Shown: positions 35,050-46,329, numbered from the stretch's first letter. The stretch: 64,000 nucleotides of DNA from Rhinopomastus cyanomelas (GCA_013400115.1 VXBP01002305.1:378208-442207); one strand, 5' to 3'. Numbers and translations are program-made. Notes: generated by a model from the sequence alone, not told the origin.

Positions 35050-35579
35050 CGTTACGCAATCACGGATATTTTATTTAACGCACCTCCAAAGCCCAGCACA
35101 ACCTGCTCCTTGTGATCCAAACGTCCAACTGCAGTTTGTTCCAGCGTCACAGACTCCAGGCCATCAGCAGTCGCGTCGACGCTGAACCACCGCCCTGCGA
35201 GCTCCTAGTTATTTAGATCTATTCAGCACCCAGCTCCATCCAGTTTTATTTCAGCAATATCTAACCTCTTCATTTACTATTTATTCACACTTGCGTATTC
35301 CCCGAAGATTCTTTATCTCATTTCCAAGGTAGCCCTGCAGACAATTAGTGGAGGTAATAATGTGAAATGTGTCCGGCACTGAACCGGAGACGGCCGTTAC
35401 AAGTAAACTGTGTGATCTATAATAACTGCTCCACTCAATTACCTGCACAGAAACACGAGGATTTAAAACTCTGCAGCTCCATCATCCATCCTGCTAACTG
35501 ACCTACTTACCTGTTATTTAGTCCTTCCTTTGCCGCGCTCCAAATTCTGTCTCGCAGCCCTGCCATCTGCTGCCTGTGC
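35050..35579. promoter_or_regulatory. AT-rich candidate conserved element
   Basis: 35205-35450 is unbroken AT-rich unique DNA: tagttatttagatctatt, tttactatttattc, gacaattagtggaggtaat, ctcaattacctgc. Confidence 0.38.
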
Positions 35580-36198
35580 CCTGCTGGCCAAGAAGCCAGT
35601 GGCATCCGGGAGTGGAGCAGAAGAGAGGTGCTTAGTAGATGGAGAGAGGTTCTCCTCCCACTCTACTCTGCCTTGGGGAGACCACAGCTGGAATCTGTGT
35701 GCAGCTGTGGGCCCCTCAGCTCCAGAAGGACACAGAGCTGATGCAGAGAGCCCAGTGCAGAGCCACAGGGATGGTGGAAGGAGGGGAGCATCTCCCTGCT
35801 GAGGAAAGACTGAGGGAGCTGGGGCTCTGCAGCTGGGAAAAAGGAGCCTGAGGGGTGACCCCATGGATGTTGATCAATCTGTGAAGGGTGGGTGTGAGGA
35901 GGATGGAGCCAGGCTCTGCTCAGGGGCACCCAGTGACAGGACAAGGGGCAGTAGGTGTGAGCTGGAGCAGAGGAGGTTCCACATCAGGGTGAGAAGGACC
36001 TTCTTCATGGTGAGGGTGCCAGAGCCCTGTCAGGGGCTGCCCAGGGGGGTTGTGGAGTCTCCTTCTCTGGAGATGTTTCAAATCCTCGTGGAGATGTTCT
36101 TGTGTGACTGGATGTGGGGGATCCTGCTGTGTCAGGGGGATGATCTTTGGAGGTCCCTTCCTATCCCTGATGTTCTGTGATTCTCTGTGATTCCGTGT
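35580..36198 (+). mobile_element. CR1 copy, abundant lineage
   Basis: From ctgctggccaagaagccagt to ttctctgtgattccgtg; 5-A frameshift at about 35841. Confidence 0.95.
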
Positions 36199-36507
36199 AA
36201 TTTGCTCCTGTTTGTAGGCTCCTTTCTACCAGAGGAGCCTCACGCGTTGTGGCTGATAAAGGTTTGCTGGCATTTGCTTTGGGTAGGTGGCCATTTCTCG
36301 AGCAGCAGCAAGCCCTCGTTCAACTCCTAGCACGATGGCAGCATGGTAAGGCAGGTGCCCTCCCTGCAGCGCGTTCCAGCTGCAGCGCGGTCCAGCCGCA
36401 GCGCCCCGCTGCCGTCAGCCTTCCTGGCACTGAGGGACCAACGGACGGCTCTTCTGGAGCCGTCTGTGTTAATCCAGTCGGCAGCGCTAGGGACAAGATC
36501 ACTTGTT
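36199..36507. other. Unique intronic sequence
   Basis: No gene or repeat recognised. Confidence 0.4.
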
Positions 36508-36668
36508 AGTCACAGAACATTAGGGGTTGGAAGGGACCCCGAAAGGTCACCCAGTCCAACCCCCTGCCGCTGCAGGATCCCCTAGATCCAGTCACACAGG
36601 AGCACGGCCAGGTGGGTTTGAAACGTCTCCAGAGAAGGAGACTCCTCAGCCCTCCTAGGCAGTGGTGA
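36508..36668 (-). mobile_element. CR1 3' end, abundant lineage
   Basis: gtcacagaacattaggggtt to ctcctcagccctcctaggca. Confidence 0.92.
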
Positions 36669-37212
36669 AGGCTTTGGGGGTTCTTGTTTCGGGAGAGACC
36701 ATCGGTGTGGGTTGGTGTGCGGGTGCATACAGGCAGGTAGCTGCGGTGTGAGACCTGTGCAGGGCTCCTCTGCACGAAGCCAGCGAGAAGAGGCAACCAG
36801 CGCAGTTCCCAGCGTCTCCTGAAGAGCGTGGTGTCCATGGCAAGCGGCCAGCGACGGGCTCTGCTTGTTTGCGCAGGGCTAGAGAGTTGCCATCTGGCAC
36901 TGATAGGGGGATGGCAATGTCATCACTTTCTAGATGCAGGAAAGGAATGAGTCCTCGTCTGTTTCCTGGGGATAAGCAAGAGGTTGATCGTCTAGTAAGA
37001 ATCTCGGTACCTGAAAGAAAGCAGGGGCTCGGGGTTTGTTTACTTGTCCAAGTGCAGGGAAGTTCTGAGGGAAGGCTGATGTTGTTGAAAAGCTTAACTG
37101 CTTCAGGAGAACAGCTGAGGAGAGAGTCTCTGAGAGGCTTCTCCTGGCTGCTTCTGTCCCGTTACTGTGGTTGATTTTACTTTGAAAAAGAAAACAGCGC
37201 GCCTGAGCGTAG
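36669..37212. other. Unique intronic sequence
   Basis: No gene or repeat recognised. Confidence 0.4.
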
Positions 37213-37975
37213 GATCATAGAGGGGTTCAGGTTGGAAGGGACCTCAACCATCACAGAATCACAGAACATTGGGGATAGGAAGGGACCTCAAAAGATCATC
37301 CAGTCCCATCCCCCCGACACAGCAGGATCCCCTACATCCAGTCACACAGGAACAGCCCAGGAGGGTTTGAAATGACTCCAGAGAAGGAGACTCCACACCC
37401 CCCTGGGCAGCCCCTGCCAGGGCTCTGGCACCCTCACCAAGAACAAGGTCCTTCTCACATTGATGGGGAACCTCCTCTGCTCCAGCTGACACCCACTGCC
37501 CCTTGTGCTGTCACTGGGTGCCCCTGAGCAGAGCCTGGCTCCATCCTCCTCACACCCACCCTTCACACATTGATCAACATCCATGGGGTCACCCCTCAGG
37601 CTCCTTTTTTCCCAGCTCCAGAGCCCCAGCTCCCTCAGCATTTCCTCATCAGGGAGATGCTCCCCTCCCTCCATCATCTCTGTGGCTCTGTGCTGGGCTC
37701 TCTCCAGCAGCTCTGTGTCCTTGTGGAATTGAGGGGCCCAGAGCTGGACACAATCATCCAGCTGTGGTCTCCCCAAGGCAGAGCAGAGTGGGAGGAGAAC
37801 CTCTCTCCATCTACTAACCATCCCTGTTCTGATCCACTCCCGGATGCCGTTGGTCTTCTTGGCCACCAGAGCCCATTGCTGTCTCCTGGCCATCCTGCTG
37901 GCCACTAGGACCCTCAGGTCACTTTCTCCTACGTCCAACCATCTAGTTCAAACCCCTGCACCACCCGTGGAACAC
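37213..37975 (-). mobile_element. Old CR1 split by a younger CR1 insertion
   Basis: Old host pieces are 37213-37252 (gatcatagaggggttcaggt) and 37936-37975 (tagttcaaacccctgcacc). The young copy between (37253-37935) starts with its own tail acagaatcacagaacattgg and has an open ORF2 frame for 198 codons (CALVAKKTNGIREW-type sequence). The 8-bp sequence caaccatc occurs at both edges (37245-37252 and 37936-37943), a target-site duplication. Confidence 0.93.
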
Positions 37976-38138
37976 AGCAGTAGGGTTGTTTCATGTCAGA
38001 TGGTCTTTCAAGCAGTTTAAGGCAGATGGACATGAAGATAAGCGTGAGCAGGGTCCGCACTGAAAACAGTCTGTGCGGAGGCTGCGCAGGGGCACATCTG
38101 GGGAGAAGACAACTTGCCCTGTCAAGAGAGGAGCTGCT

Positions 38139-39440
38139 GTCATAGAATCATAGAATCATAGAATCATTACGGATCGGAAGGGACCTCGAAAGATCATCCA
38201 GTCCAATCCGCCTGCAACAGCAGGATCACCTAAACCAAGTCACACAGGAACCTGTCCAGTCGGGTCTTGAACATCTCCAGAGAAGGAGACTCCACAACCC
38301 CCCTGGGCAGCCTGTTCCAGTGCTCCGTCACCCTCACTGTGAAGAAGTTCCTTCTCAGGTTGATGCGGAACCTCCTATGTTCCAGCTTACAACCATTGCC
38401 CCTTGTCCTATCACTACATGACACCGAGAACAGCCCAGTGCCATCCTCCTGACACCCACCCCTCAAATATTTGTAGACATTAATGAGGTCGCCCCTCAGT
38501 CTCCTCTTATCCAAGCTAAAGAGACCCAGCTCCCTCAACCTCTCCTCATAAGGGAGGTGTTCCACCTCTCTTATCATCTTTGTTGCCCTACGCTGAACTC
38601 TCTCCAGCAGCTCCACATCCCTCTTGTACTGAGGAGCCCAGAACTGGACACAATACTCCAGGTGTGGTCTCACCAGGGCAGAGTAGAGGGGGAGAAGAAC
38701 CTCTCTTGATCTGCTAACCACCCCTCTTCTAATCCACCCCAGGATGCTGTTGGCCTTCTTGGCCACAAGAGCACATTGCTGGCTCATAGTCATCTTGTTG
38801 TCCACCAGGACCCCCAAGTCCCTTTCCCCTACACTACACTCCAACCGGTCAGTCCCCAGCCTATACTGGTACCTGGGGTTGTTCTTGCCCAGATGCAAGA
38901 CTCTGCACTTACTCTTGTTATAGCTCATTAGATTTTTCTCTGCCCAGTTCTCCAGCCTGTCCAGATCTCGCTGAATGGCAGCACAGTCTGCGGGGGTGTC
39001 GGCGACACCACCCAGCTTTGTGTCATCAGCAAACTTGCTGACAGTGCATGCCAATCCCTCATCCAAGTCATCAATGAATAGATTGAACAGGACCGGTCCC
39101 AGCACCGATCCCTGGGGCACTCCACTAGACACAGGCCTCCAACTAGACTCTGTCCCATTGACCACCACTCTCTGACTTCTACCCTGTAGCCAGTTTACAA
39201 TCCACCTCACTACCCGAAAATCTAGGCCACACTGCCTCAGTTTGTCTGCAAGGATGCTGTGAGAGACCGTGTCAAATGCCTTTCTTAAGTCAAGATAGAT
39301 GACATCCACGGCTCTGCCCTCATCCATCCACCTGGTTACACCCTCATAAAAGGCTATAAGGTTGGTCAAGCATGACTTTCCCTTTGTGAAGCCATGCTGA
39401 CTGTCCCTAATGACCCTGGATAACCAGTGTGCTGTCTGGC
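38139..39440 (-). mobile_element. Longest CR1 copy, 5'-truncated
   Basis: Three atagaatc-type octamers (from 38139) form the tail. The body runs about 1.3 kb upstream through ORF2 to near the tgaccctggataaccag block, where similarity to CR1 fades. It belongs to a different lineage from the many short copies: its ORF2 end reads FSVSCSDRTRGNGCKLEH instead of CSGAPSDRTRGSGCELEQ. Confidence 0.96.
38230..39369 (-). pseudogene. CR1 ORF2 C-terminal part (reverse transcriptase)
   Basis: An open frame of 379 codons for the polymerase of a CR1 non-LTR retrotransposon, which copies its RNA at nicked chromosomal DNA. Visible motifs: YLDLRKAFDTVSH (residues 25-37), SGVPQGSVLGP (82-92) and the catalytic FADD box (113-116), followed by the thumb and the C-terminal domain ending FLCDLV and a stop. 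The first codon is TTG; the frame stays open upstream to a TGA near 39497 without an ATG. The endonuclease half is missing, so it cannot act on its own, yet no frameshift or stop has accumulated, which suggests a young insertion. Confidence 0.95.
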
Positions 39441-39954
39441 TGGGATTCCTCTTTTGTCTTCCCCCTGCTAGCTGTAAATCTGTCAGCTTGGACCATCAGC
39501 AGTTCTCAGTTTCCTGTTGCCAGCTGCTTTGTCTGTGATCCCCTCTCGGAGCTGAGCTGAGGAAGTTCAGCTGGCCAAAGGCTCTGCAGAAAGGAAGAGA
39601 TGGTGGGCAACCTCTTGAACTTCAGTGCAAAACGAGGCAACCCTGCTGCTCACAACTGGCCCTGCTGAAATGTTCTCATCTGCCTGGTTCCTGGCCGTTG
39701 GCTCATTGGTTTGTTCTGAACACTGGGGGATCCAGCCGCCAGCTCCCAGTAGCTGGGTGCTGTCGTTACTGGGGAAGGCTTGTCGCGCTGCAGAGGCGCT
39801 GTGGTTTGTGCTGGTGTCCTGGTCCTCCCTGTCACTCTTCCTGCTGTTGTTTAGGAGAGCACCCAGCTCTGCTTCACTAACGTCCTGCCTGTGGTCAGGG
39901 GGGAAAACCCCAACACAGCAAGGCCAGGGGGATCTGCGTCCGGCCAGGCTGGGT
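39441..39954. other. Unique intronic sequence
   Basis: No gene; 39441-39500 may be unrecognised 5' CR1 sequence. Confidence 0.4.
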
Positions 39955-40738
39955 CACGGGGCAGAGGCCAGCGGGATGAGGTCTGACAGGGCCAAGGGCA
40001 GGGTCCTGCACTTTGGCCACAAGAACCCCCTGCGGCTACAGACTGGGGGAGGAGGGGCTGGGGAGCAGCCTGGCAGAGGGGGACCTGCCGGTGCTGGGTG
40101 ACAGCTGGCTGAACAGGAGCCTGCAGGGTGCCCAAGTGGCCCAGACGGCAAATGGCATCCTGGCTTGGGTCAGCAGTAGTGTGGCCAGCAGGGCTGGAGA
40201 TGTTATTCTCCCCTGCACTGGGCACTGGGGAAGCCTCCTCTTGAGTACTGAGGGCAGTGCTGGGACCCCACTTCAAGAAAGAGATGGAGGGGCTGCAGCA
40301 GGTCCAGAGGAGCAATGAGGCTGGGGAAGGGACTGGAGAGAAAGGCTGATGGGGAGAGGCTGAGGAAGCTGCTAGGGGTGTTGAGCCTGGAGGAGACTCG
40401 GGGAGAGACTTGTCCCTCTCTCCAACTCCCTGAAGGGAGGTTGGAGTCAGGTGTGGGTCAGGCTCTTCTCCCAGGCAGCCAGTGCCAGGAGGAGAGGGCA
40501 GAGTCTGAAGCTGCCAGAGGAGGGTTAGGTTGGATGTCAGGAAGCCCTTCCTCATGCAAAGGGTGCTCAGAGCCTGGACTGGACTGGCCAGGGCAGTGGG
40601 GGAGTCCCCATCCCTGGAGGTGCTGAAGGGCAGCCTGGCTGTGGCCTGAGTGCCCTGGTCTGGACACAGGGGTGATGGTGGGTGCTGGGCTGGGCTGGCT
40701 GAGCTCAGAGGGCTTCTGCAGCCTCAGTGATTCTGATT
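39955..40738 (+). mobile_element. CR1 copy with RT segment, 18768 subfamily
   Basis: About 780 bp starting with the RT frame KGRVLHFGHKNPLRLQTG and ending gcagcctcagtgattctgatt. Several frameshifts. Confidence 0.93.
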
Positions 40739-41185
40739 GTGCAAATCTTTTGATTAAACACTAGGCACGTGGGTTGAGTGGATTAATTTGAAAACATTGC
40801 TGCAATATGAAGTGAATGAGAACGTTGCTCCTTTCCTTTGACTCTTTGGGTGCTGGCAGGATCTGCAGATGGCTTTGCGATGACTACAAAAGAATCATTA
40901 AATATATTAAAGTCTGTGTTTTAATAAAGTTGTCAGTGTCTACTGCAGTCCCTGCAACTGGGAAGGAGTGGTAAAACAGCAATAAAAAGTTAATGTCAGC
41001 ACAGAACTGTTTAATAACTTCTAATGTTTTACAGTCTGATAAAAAGAAATGTGGTCTTGAGGCTGTTGGGTGCAGGTGTGAGAAATACCCAGGGCTGAGT
41101 TTAACGTGGTTTAGCTCTGCAGTCTCTGCAGATCTTGGCTGCAGCAGTGCTGAGGACAGAGCTGTGGGGTGCAGCGAGCTGCCAG
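40739..41185. other. AT-rich unique sequence upstream of the giant exon
   Basis: 40740-41060 is AT-rich (aatatattaaagtctgtg, cagcaataaaaagttaatg). No gene. Confidence 0.4.
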
Positions 41186-41733
41186 AACGCAGCCAGTCCT
41201 TTCTGTTTTCCTGATGAGACCACATCTGGAGTCTTGTGTCCAGTTCTGGGGGCTTCAGCTCCACAAGGACACATAGCTGCTGGAGAGAGCCCAGCGCAGA
41301 GACACAGGGATGATTGGAGGGAAGGGAGCATCTCCCTGCTGAGGAGAGGCTGAGGGAGCTGGGGCTCTGGAGCTGGGAAAAGGAGCCTGAGGGGTGACCC
41401 CATGGATGTTGATCAATATGTGAAGATGGGTGTGAGGAGGATGGAGCCAGGCTCTGCTCAGGGGCACCCAGTGACAGGACAAGGGGCAGTGGGTGTGAGC
41501 TGGAGCAGAGGAGGTTCCACATCAATGTGAGAAGGACCCTGTTCCCCGTGAGGGTGCCAGAGCCCTGGCAGGGGCTGCCCAGGGGGTTGTGGAGTCTCCT
41601 TCTCTGGAGATGTTTCAAACCCACCTGGACTGTTCCTGTGTGACTGGATGTAGGGGATCCTGCTGTGTCAGGGGGATGGGACTGGATGATCTTTGAGGTC
41701 CCTTCCCATCCCTAATGTGTGTGATTCTGTGAC
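41186..41733 (+). mobile_element. CR1 copy ending 52 bp before the giant exon
   Basis: From cctgatgagaccacatctgg to tgtgtgattctgtga. A 4-A run sits at the frameshift site. Its tail lies immediately upstream of the branch-point region of the ZNF521 acceptor. Confidence 0.95.
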
Positions 41734-41744
41734 GCATTTGAAGA

Positions 41745-41785
41745 ACAGGGATTAACCCCGTGGGCTTGTTTCTTTCTCGTTTCAG
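41745..41785 (+). other. Branch point, pyrimidine tract and 3' splice site of the giant exon
   Basis: Just before the exon lies a good branch-point match, attaac (41751-41756, predicted branch A at 41755, 31 nt from the exon). A pyrimidine-rich tract, tttctttctcgtttcag, follows and ends at 41785. A CR1 element ends at about 41733, so the whole recognisable acceptor region is squeezed into some 50 bp of non-repeat DNA. The branch assignment is a motif-based inference. Confidence 0.8.
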
Positions 41786-44700
41786 ATGGAGTGGATGTTG
41801 AGGATGACCCTACTTGCTCATGGCCAGCATCATCGCCTTCCAGCAAGGACCAGACGTCCCCGAGCCATGGAGAAGGTTGTGATTTTGGTGAAGAGGAAGG
41901 AGGCCCAGGGTTACCCTATCCGTGCCAGTTCTGCGACAAGTCCTTCAGCCGCCTCAGCTACCTAAAGCACCACGAGCAGAGCCACAGCGACAAGCTCCCT
42001 TTCAAATGCACCTACTGCAGCCGCCTGTTCAAGCACAAGCGGAGTAGGGACCGCCACATAAAGCTGCACACGGGGGACAAGAAGTACCACTGCAGTGAGT
42101 GCGATGCCGCGTTCTCGAGGAGCGACCACCTCAAGATCCACCTGAAGACCCACACGTCCAACAAGCCATACAAGTGTGCCATCTGTAGGCGCGGGTTCCT
42201 GTCCTCCAGCTCCCTGCACGGCCACATGCAGGTCCACGAGAGGAACAAGGACGGCTCCCAGTCCGCTTCCCGGATGGACGACTGGAAGATGAAGGACACT
42301 CAGAAGTGCAGTCAGTGCGAGGAGGGCTTTGATTTCCCCGAGGACCTCCAGAAGCACATCGCGGAGTGTCACCCCGAGTGCTCCCCGAACGAGGACCGCT
42401 CTGCTCTGCAGTGCGTCTATTGCCACGAACTCTTTGTTGAGGAGACGACTCTGCTCAATCACATGGAGCAGGCTCACAGCGGCGAGAAGAAGAACTCGTG
42501 CAGCATCTGCTCCGAGAACTTCCACACCGTGGAGGAGCTCTACAGCCACATGGACAGTCACCAGCAGCCGGAGTCGTGCAACCACAGCAACAGCCCGTCC
42601 TTGGTGACTGTGGGCTACACCTCAGTCTCCAGCACCACTCCGGACTCCAATCTCTCGGTGGACAGTTCAACCATGGTGGAAGCAGCTCCCGCTCTTCCCA
42701 AAGGCCGGGGAAGGAAGCGGGCAGCCCAGCAAGTGCCAGACATCACCGGTCCTTCGAGTAAACAGGCCAAAGTCACGTACAGCTGCATTTACTGCAACAA
42801 GCAGCTGTTTTCCAGCCTCGCAGTGCTGCAGATCCACCTGAAAACTATGCATCTAGATAAACCCGAGCAGGCCCACATCTGCCAGTATTGCCTGGAGGTG
42901 CTGCCCTCCCTCTACAACCTGAACGAACACCTCAAACAAGTGCATGAGGCTCCGGACCCGGCGCTGATTGTTTCCACCATGCCCGCCATGGTCTACCAGT
43001 GCAACTTCTGCTCCGAGGTGTTCAACGACCTCAACACCCTGCAGGAGCACATCCGCTGCTCCCACGGGTTCGCCAACCCCGCTGCCAAGGACAGTAACGC
43101 CTTCTTTTGCCCTCACTGCTACATGGGGTTCCTGACGGATTCCTCTCTGGAAGAGCACATCAGGCAAGTCCACTGTGATCTGAGCAGTTCCCGCTTTGGT
43201 TCTCCTGTGCTGGGGACCCCCAAAGATCCGGTGGTGGAGGTGTATTCCTGTTCTTACTGTACCAATTCACCCATCTTCAACAGCGTTCTGAAGCTGAACA
43301 AGCACATCAAGGAGAACCACAAGAACATTCCTTTGGCCCTGAATTACATCCACAACGGGAAGAAGTCCAGGGCCATGAGTCCCTTGTCTCCTGTAGCCCT
43401 TGAGCAGCCCTCTCTGAAGATGATGCAGGCGGTGGGGGGCGCTCCTCCTCGCCCCGCGGGGGAGTATATCTGCAACCAGTGTGGTGCTAAGTACACGTCC
43501 TTGGACGGCTTCCAGACTCACTTGAAAACACACCTGGACACCGTCCTGCCCAAACTCACCTGCCCTCAGTGCAACAAGGAGTTTCCCAACCAGGAGTCTC
43601 TGCTGAAGCACGTTACCATCCACTTCATGATCACCTCAACCTACTACATCTGCGAAAGCTGTGACAAGCAGTTCACGTCCGTGGACGACCTGCAGAAGCA
43701 CCTGCTGGACATGCACACCTTCGTCTTCTTCCGCTGCACCCTGTGCCAAGAGGTGTTCGACTCCAAGGTCTCCATTCAGCTGCACCTGGCCGTGAAGCAC
43801 AGCAACGAGAAGAAGGTCTACAGGTGCACGTCGTGCAACTGGGACTTCCGCAACGAGACCGACCTGCAGCTTCACGTGAAACACAACCACCTGGAGAACC
43901 AAGGGAAGGTGCACAAGTGCATCTTCTGCGGCGAGTCCTTTGGCACCGAGGTGGAGCTGCAGTGCCACATCACCACGCACAGCAAGAAGTACAACTGCAA
44001 GTTCTGCAGCAAGGCGTTCCACGCCATCATCCTGCTGGAAAAGCACCTGCGGGAGAAGCACTGCGTCTTCGAGACGAAGACTCCCAACTGCGGGGCCAAC
44101 GGCGCCTCCGAGCAGGTGCAGAAGGAGGAGGTGGAGCTCCAGACCTTGCTGACGAACAGCCAGGAGTCCCACAACAGCCACGACGGCAGCGAGGAGGACG
44201 TGGACACGTCAGAGCCTATGTACGGCTGCGACATCTGCGGGGCGGCCTACACCATGGAGACGCTCCTGCAGAACCACCAGCTTCGCGACCACAACATCCG
44301 GCCCGGGGAGAGCGCCATCGTGAAGAAGAAGGCCGAGCTCATCAAGGGGAATTACAAGTGCAACGTGTGCTCTCGGACGTTCTTCTCCGAGAACGGGCTG
44401 CGGGAGCACATGCAGACGCACCTGGGGCCGGTGAAGCACTACATGTGCCCCATCTGCGGCGAGCGCTTCCCGTCCCTCCTGACCCTCACCGAGCACAAGG
44501 TCACGCACAGCAAGAGCCTGGACACGGGCAACTGCCGGATCTGCAAGATGCCCCTCCAGAGCGAGGAGGAGTTCCTGGAGCACTGCCAGATGCATCCCGA
44601 CCTGCGGAACTCCCTGACGGGCTTCCGCTGCGTGGTGTGCATGCAGACGGTCACCTCCACGCTGGAGCTGAAGATCCACGGCACCTTCCACATGCAGAAG

Positions 44701-45141
44701 ACCGGCGGCGGCTCGGCCGTGCAGGCGACGGGGGGCCGCGCGCAGCACCTCCAGAAGCTCTACAAGTGCGCGTCCTGCCTGAAGGAGTTCCGCTCCAAGC
44801 AGGACCTGGTGAAACTCGACATCAACGGGCTGCCCTACGGGCTGTGCGCCGCCTGCGTCAACCTCAGCAAGAGCGGCAGTCCCGGCGCCAACGCCCCGTC
44901 GAGCAGCAGCAGGCAAGGCCTGGGGCCCGCGGAGAACTTGTCTTCCATCGAGAGCAAAGGCAAGGCGGGGGGCCTGAAGACCCGCTGCTCCAGTTGCAAT
45001 GTTAAGTTTGAGTCGGAAAGCGAACTCCAAAACCACATCCAGTCCATCCACAGGGAGCTTGTTCCCGACAGCAACAGCTCACAGCTGAAAACACCACAAG
45101 TGTCTCCAATGCCCAGAATCAGCCCCTCCCAAACCGAAGAG
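41786..45141 (+). CDS. ZNF521: ZNF521 giant internal exon (zinc fingers 1-26)
   Basis: This exon encodes about 1,118 residues of zinc finger protein 521, a nuclear C2H2 transcription cofactor that antagonises EBF1 and acts in blood, neural and bone precursors. I count 26 CxxC...H finger-like units. A first block of four starts at CQFC about 45 residues in; the rest follow in clusters split by an acidic N-terminal linker, a Ser/Thr-rich linker near residues 260-310 and a QKEEVELQ linker near 770-810. Finger 25 is degenerate: after CASC the usual His pair is replaced by a CAAC pair. The exon starts in phase (its first two bases finish an Asp codon) after a pyrimidine-rich tract ending cag, and ends at GAG before gtaact. 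Near-complete agreement with ZNF521, including the SQLKTPQVSPMPRIS tail, separates it from paralogue ZNF423. The start codon and the N-terminal NuRD-binding motif belong to exons upstream of the window. Third codon positions become very GC-rich towards the 3' half. Confidence 0.97.
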
Positions 45142-45147
45142 GTAACT
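45142..45147 (+). other. 5' splice site after the giant exon
   Basis: The sequence gtaact follows GAG, a usable donor. It is required because the homologous protein continues directly with KKTYQC, found at 55041. The open frame reads on past this site for 57 codons into intron and CR1 sequence; that stretch is not part of the normal protein. Confidence 0.9.
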
Positions 45148-45164
45148 CGTTTTCCTTTGCTCTT

Positions 45165-45318
45165 GCCCAGGGGGTCGCAGAGTCTCCTTCTGTGGAGACG
45201 TCCAAAACCCACCTGGACGTGTTCCTGTGCGGCTGCGTCTAGGAGGATCTGCTCTGGCAGCAGGGTTGGACTGGACGGTCCATCCAGGTCCCTTCCAGTC
45301 CCTAATGTTCTGTGACAC
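45165..45318 (+). mobile_element. CR1 3' end just inside the intron
   Basis: Begins gcccagggggtcgcagagtc, 23 bp after the exon ends, and finishes cctaatgttctgtgaca. Diverged from the abundant lineage. The ZNF521 frame stays open through it to a TGA at 45313-45315. Confidence 0.92.
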
Positions 45319-45430
45319 CTTCCATCCTTCTGGGAAAAGTGCCCCCTTTTTTTTGAGCTGTTGTGTCACTAGTCAGGAGACTGTTGGGCTGCATCATGTT
45401 AACCTTTCCCTCCGTAGCCATTGGCTCATC
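45319..45430. other. Short unique spacer
   Basis: T-rich patch at 45346-45356; nothing else seen. Confidence 0.4.
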
Positions 45431-45878
45431 CAGCGCAGAGCCACAGGGATGATGGAGGGAGGGGAGCATCTCCCTGCTGAGGAAAGGCTGAGGGAGCTGG
45501 GGCTCTGGAGCTGGGAAAAAGGAGCCTGAGGGGTGACCCCAGGGGTGTTGATCAACATGTGAAGGGTGGGTGTCAGGAAGATGGAGCCAGGCTCTGCTCA
45601 GGGCCACCCAGTGACAGGACCAGGGGCAGTGGGTATCAGCTGGAACAGAGGAGGTTCCCCATCAGTGTGAGAAGGACCTTCTTCATGGTGAGGGTGCCAG
45701 AGCCCTGTCAGGGGCTGCCCAGGGGGGTTGTGGAGTCTCCTTCTCTGGAGACATGTCAAACCCTCCTGGGCCATGTTCCTGTGTGACTGGATCTCGGGGA
45801 CCCTGCTGTGTCAGGGGGATGGGACTGGATGGTCTTTTGAGGTCCATTCCCATCACTCGTGTTCCATGATTCTGTGAA
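45431..45878 (+). mobile_element. CR1 copy, abundant lineage
   Basis: From ccagcgcagagccacaggga to ttccatgattctgtgaatta; 5-A frameshift at about 45517. Confidence 0.94.
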
Positions 45879-46329
45879 TTACTTGCCTCTCGAGGAGCCT
45901 TGTGTTTTGGCCCGAGCTGTGCAGAGTAGGACTCATTCCAGTCTCCCTAGGATATTGTCTTCAATATCACTGAGGAGACCCATCTTCATGCCAGCACGAG
46001 TGAGATCTGGAATCCCCTCCTGGAATCCCCAGCTAGGCGTTGTGCTCACGGCACCGAGCGTTAGCGCAGCCGAGTCGAACTGGGGGAGCCAAACGCTGCC
46101 GTCAGGGGTGGGTTTAGAAAAAATATTTGTGAGCTACAAATGGAGGGGGGTTTTGTAAATGATTCTGTAGACACTCGTTTTCCCTCTCATGAGTCACTCG
46201 AAGCGCGACGCCAGCCCAAGGTAAACTGGGAAATCAGTCCTCTGGAAGCAACCCCTTGTTGTGTGTTCCCTCCCATTCCTCGCTGAAGGATGCTTTGGTG
46301 TCACAGGAGCACTTAGTGCTCGAGAGGTC
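45879..46329. other. Unique intronic sequence
   Basis: No gene or repeat recognised. Confidence 0.4.

Noticed and set aside
1..41785. Upstream coding exons of ZNF521 in the window
   Set aside because: I looked for the acidic segment that precedes DGVDVED and for the MSRRKQAKPR start and found neither; they should lie before position 1.
43743..45005. 420-codon + frame inside the giant exon
   Set aside because: Out of phase with the zinc-finger frame, rich in Arg/Gly/Ala from GC-rich third positions and without domains; a shadow of ZNF521.
44209..45051. 280-codon antisense frame
   Set aside because: Complement of the GC-rich zinc-finger codons; no domain or splice support.
41786..45141. Assignment to ZNF423 instead of ZNF521
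   Set aside because: The linkers and the end (SQLKTPQVSPMPRIS, then KKTYQCIKCQMVFYNEW) follow ZNF521 rather than ZNF423, which reads differently at these places.
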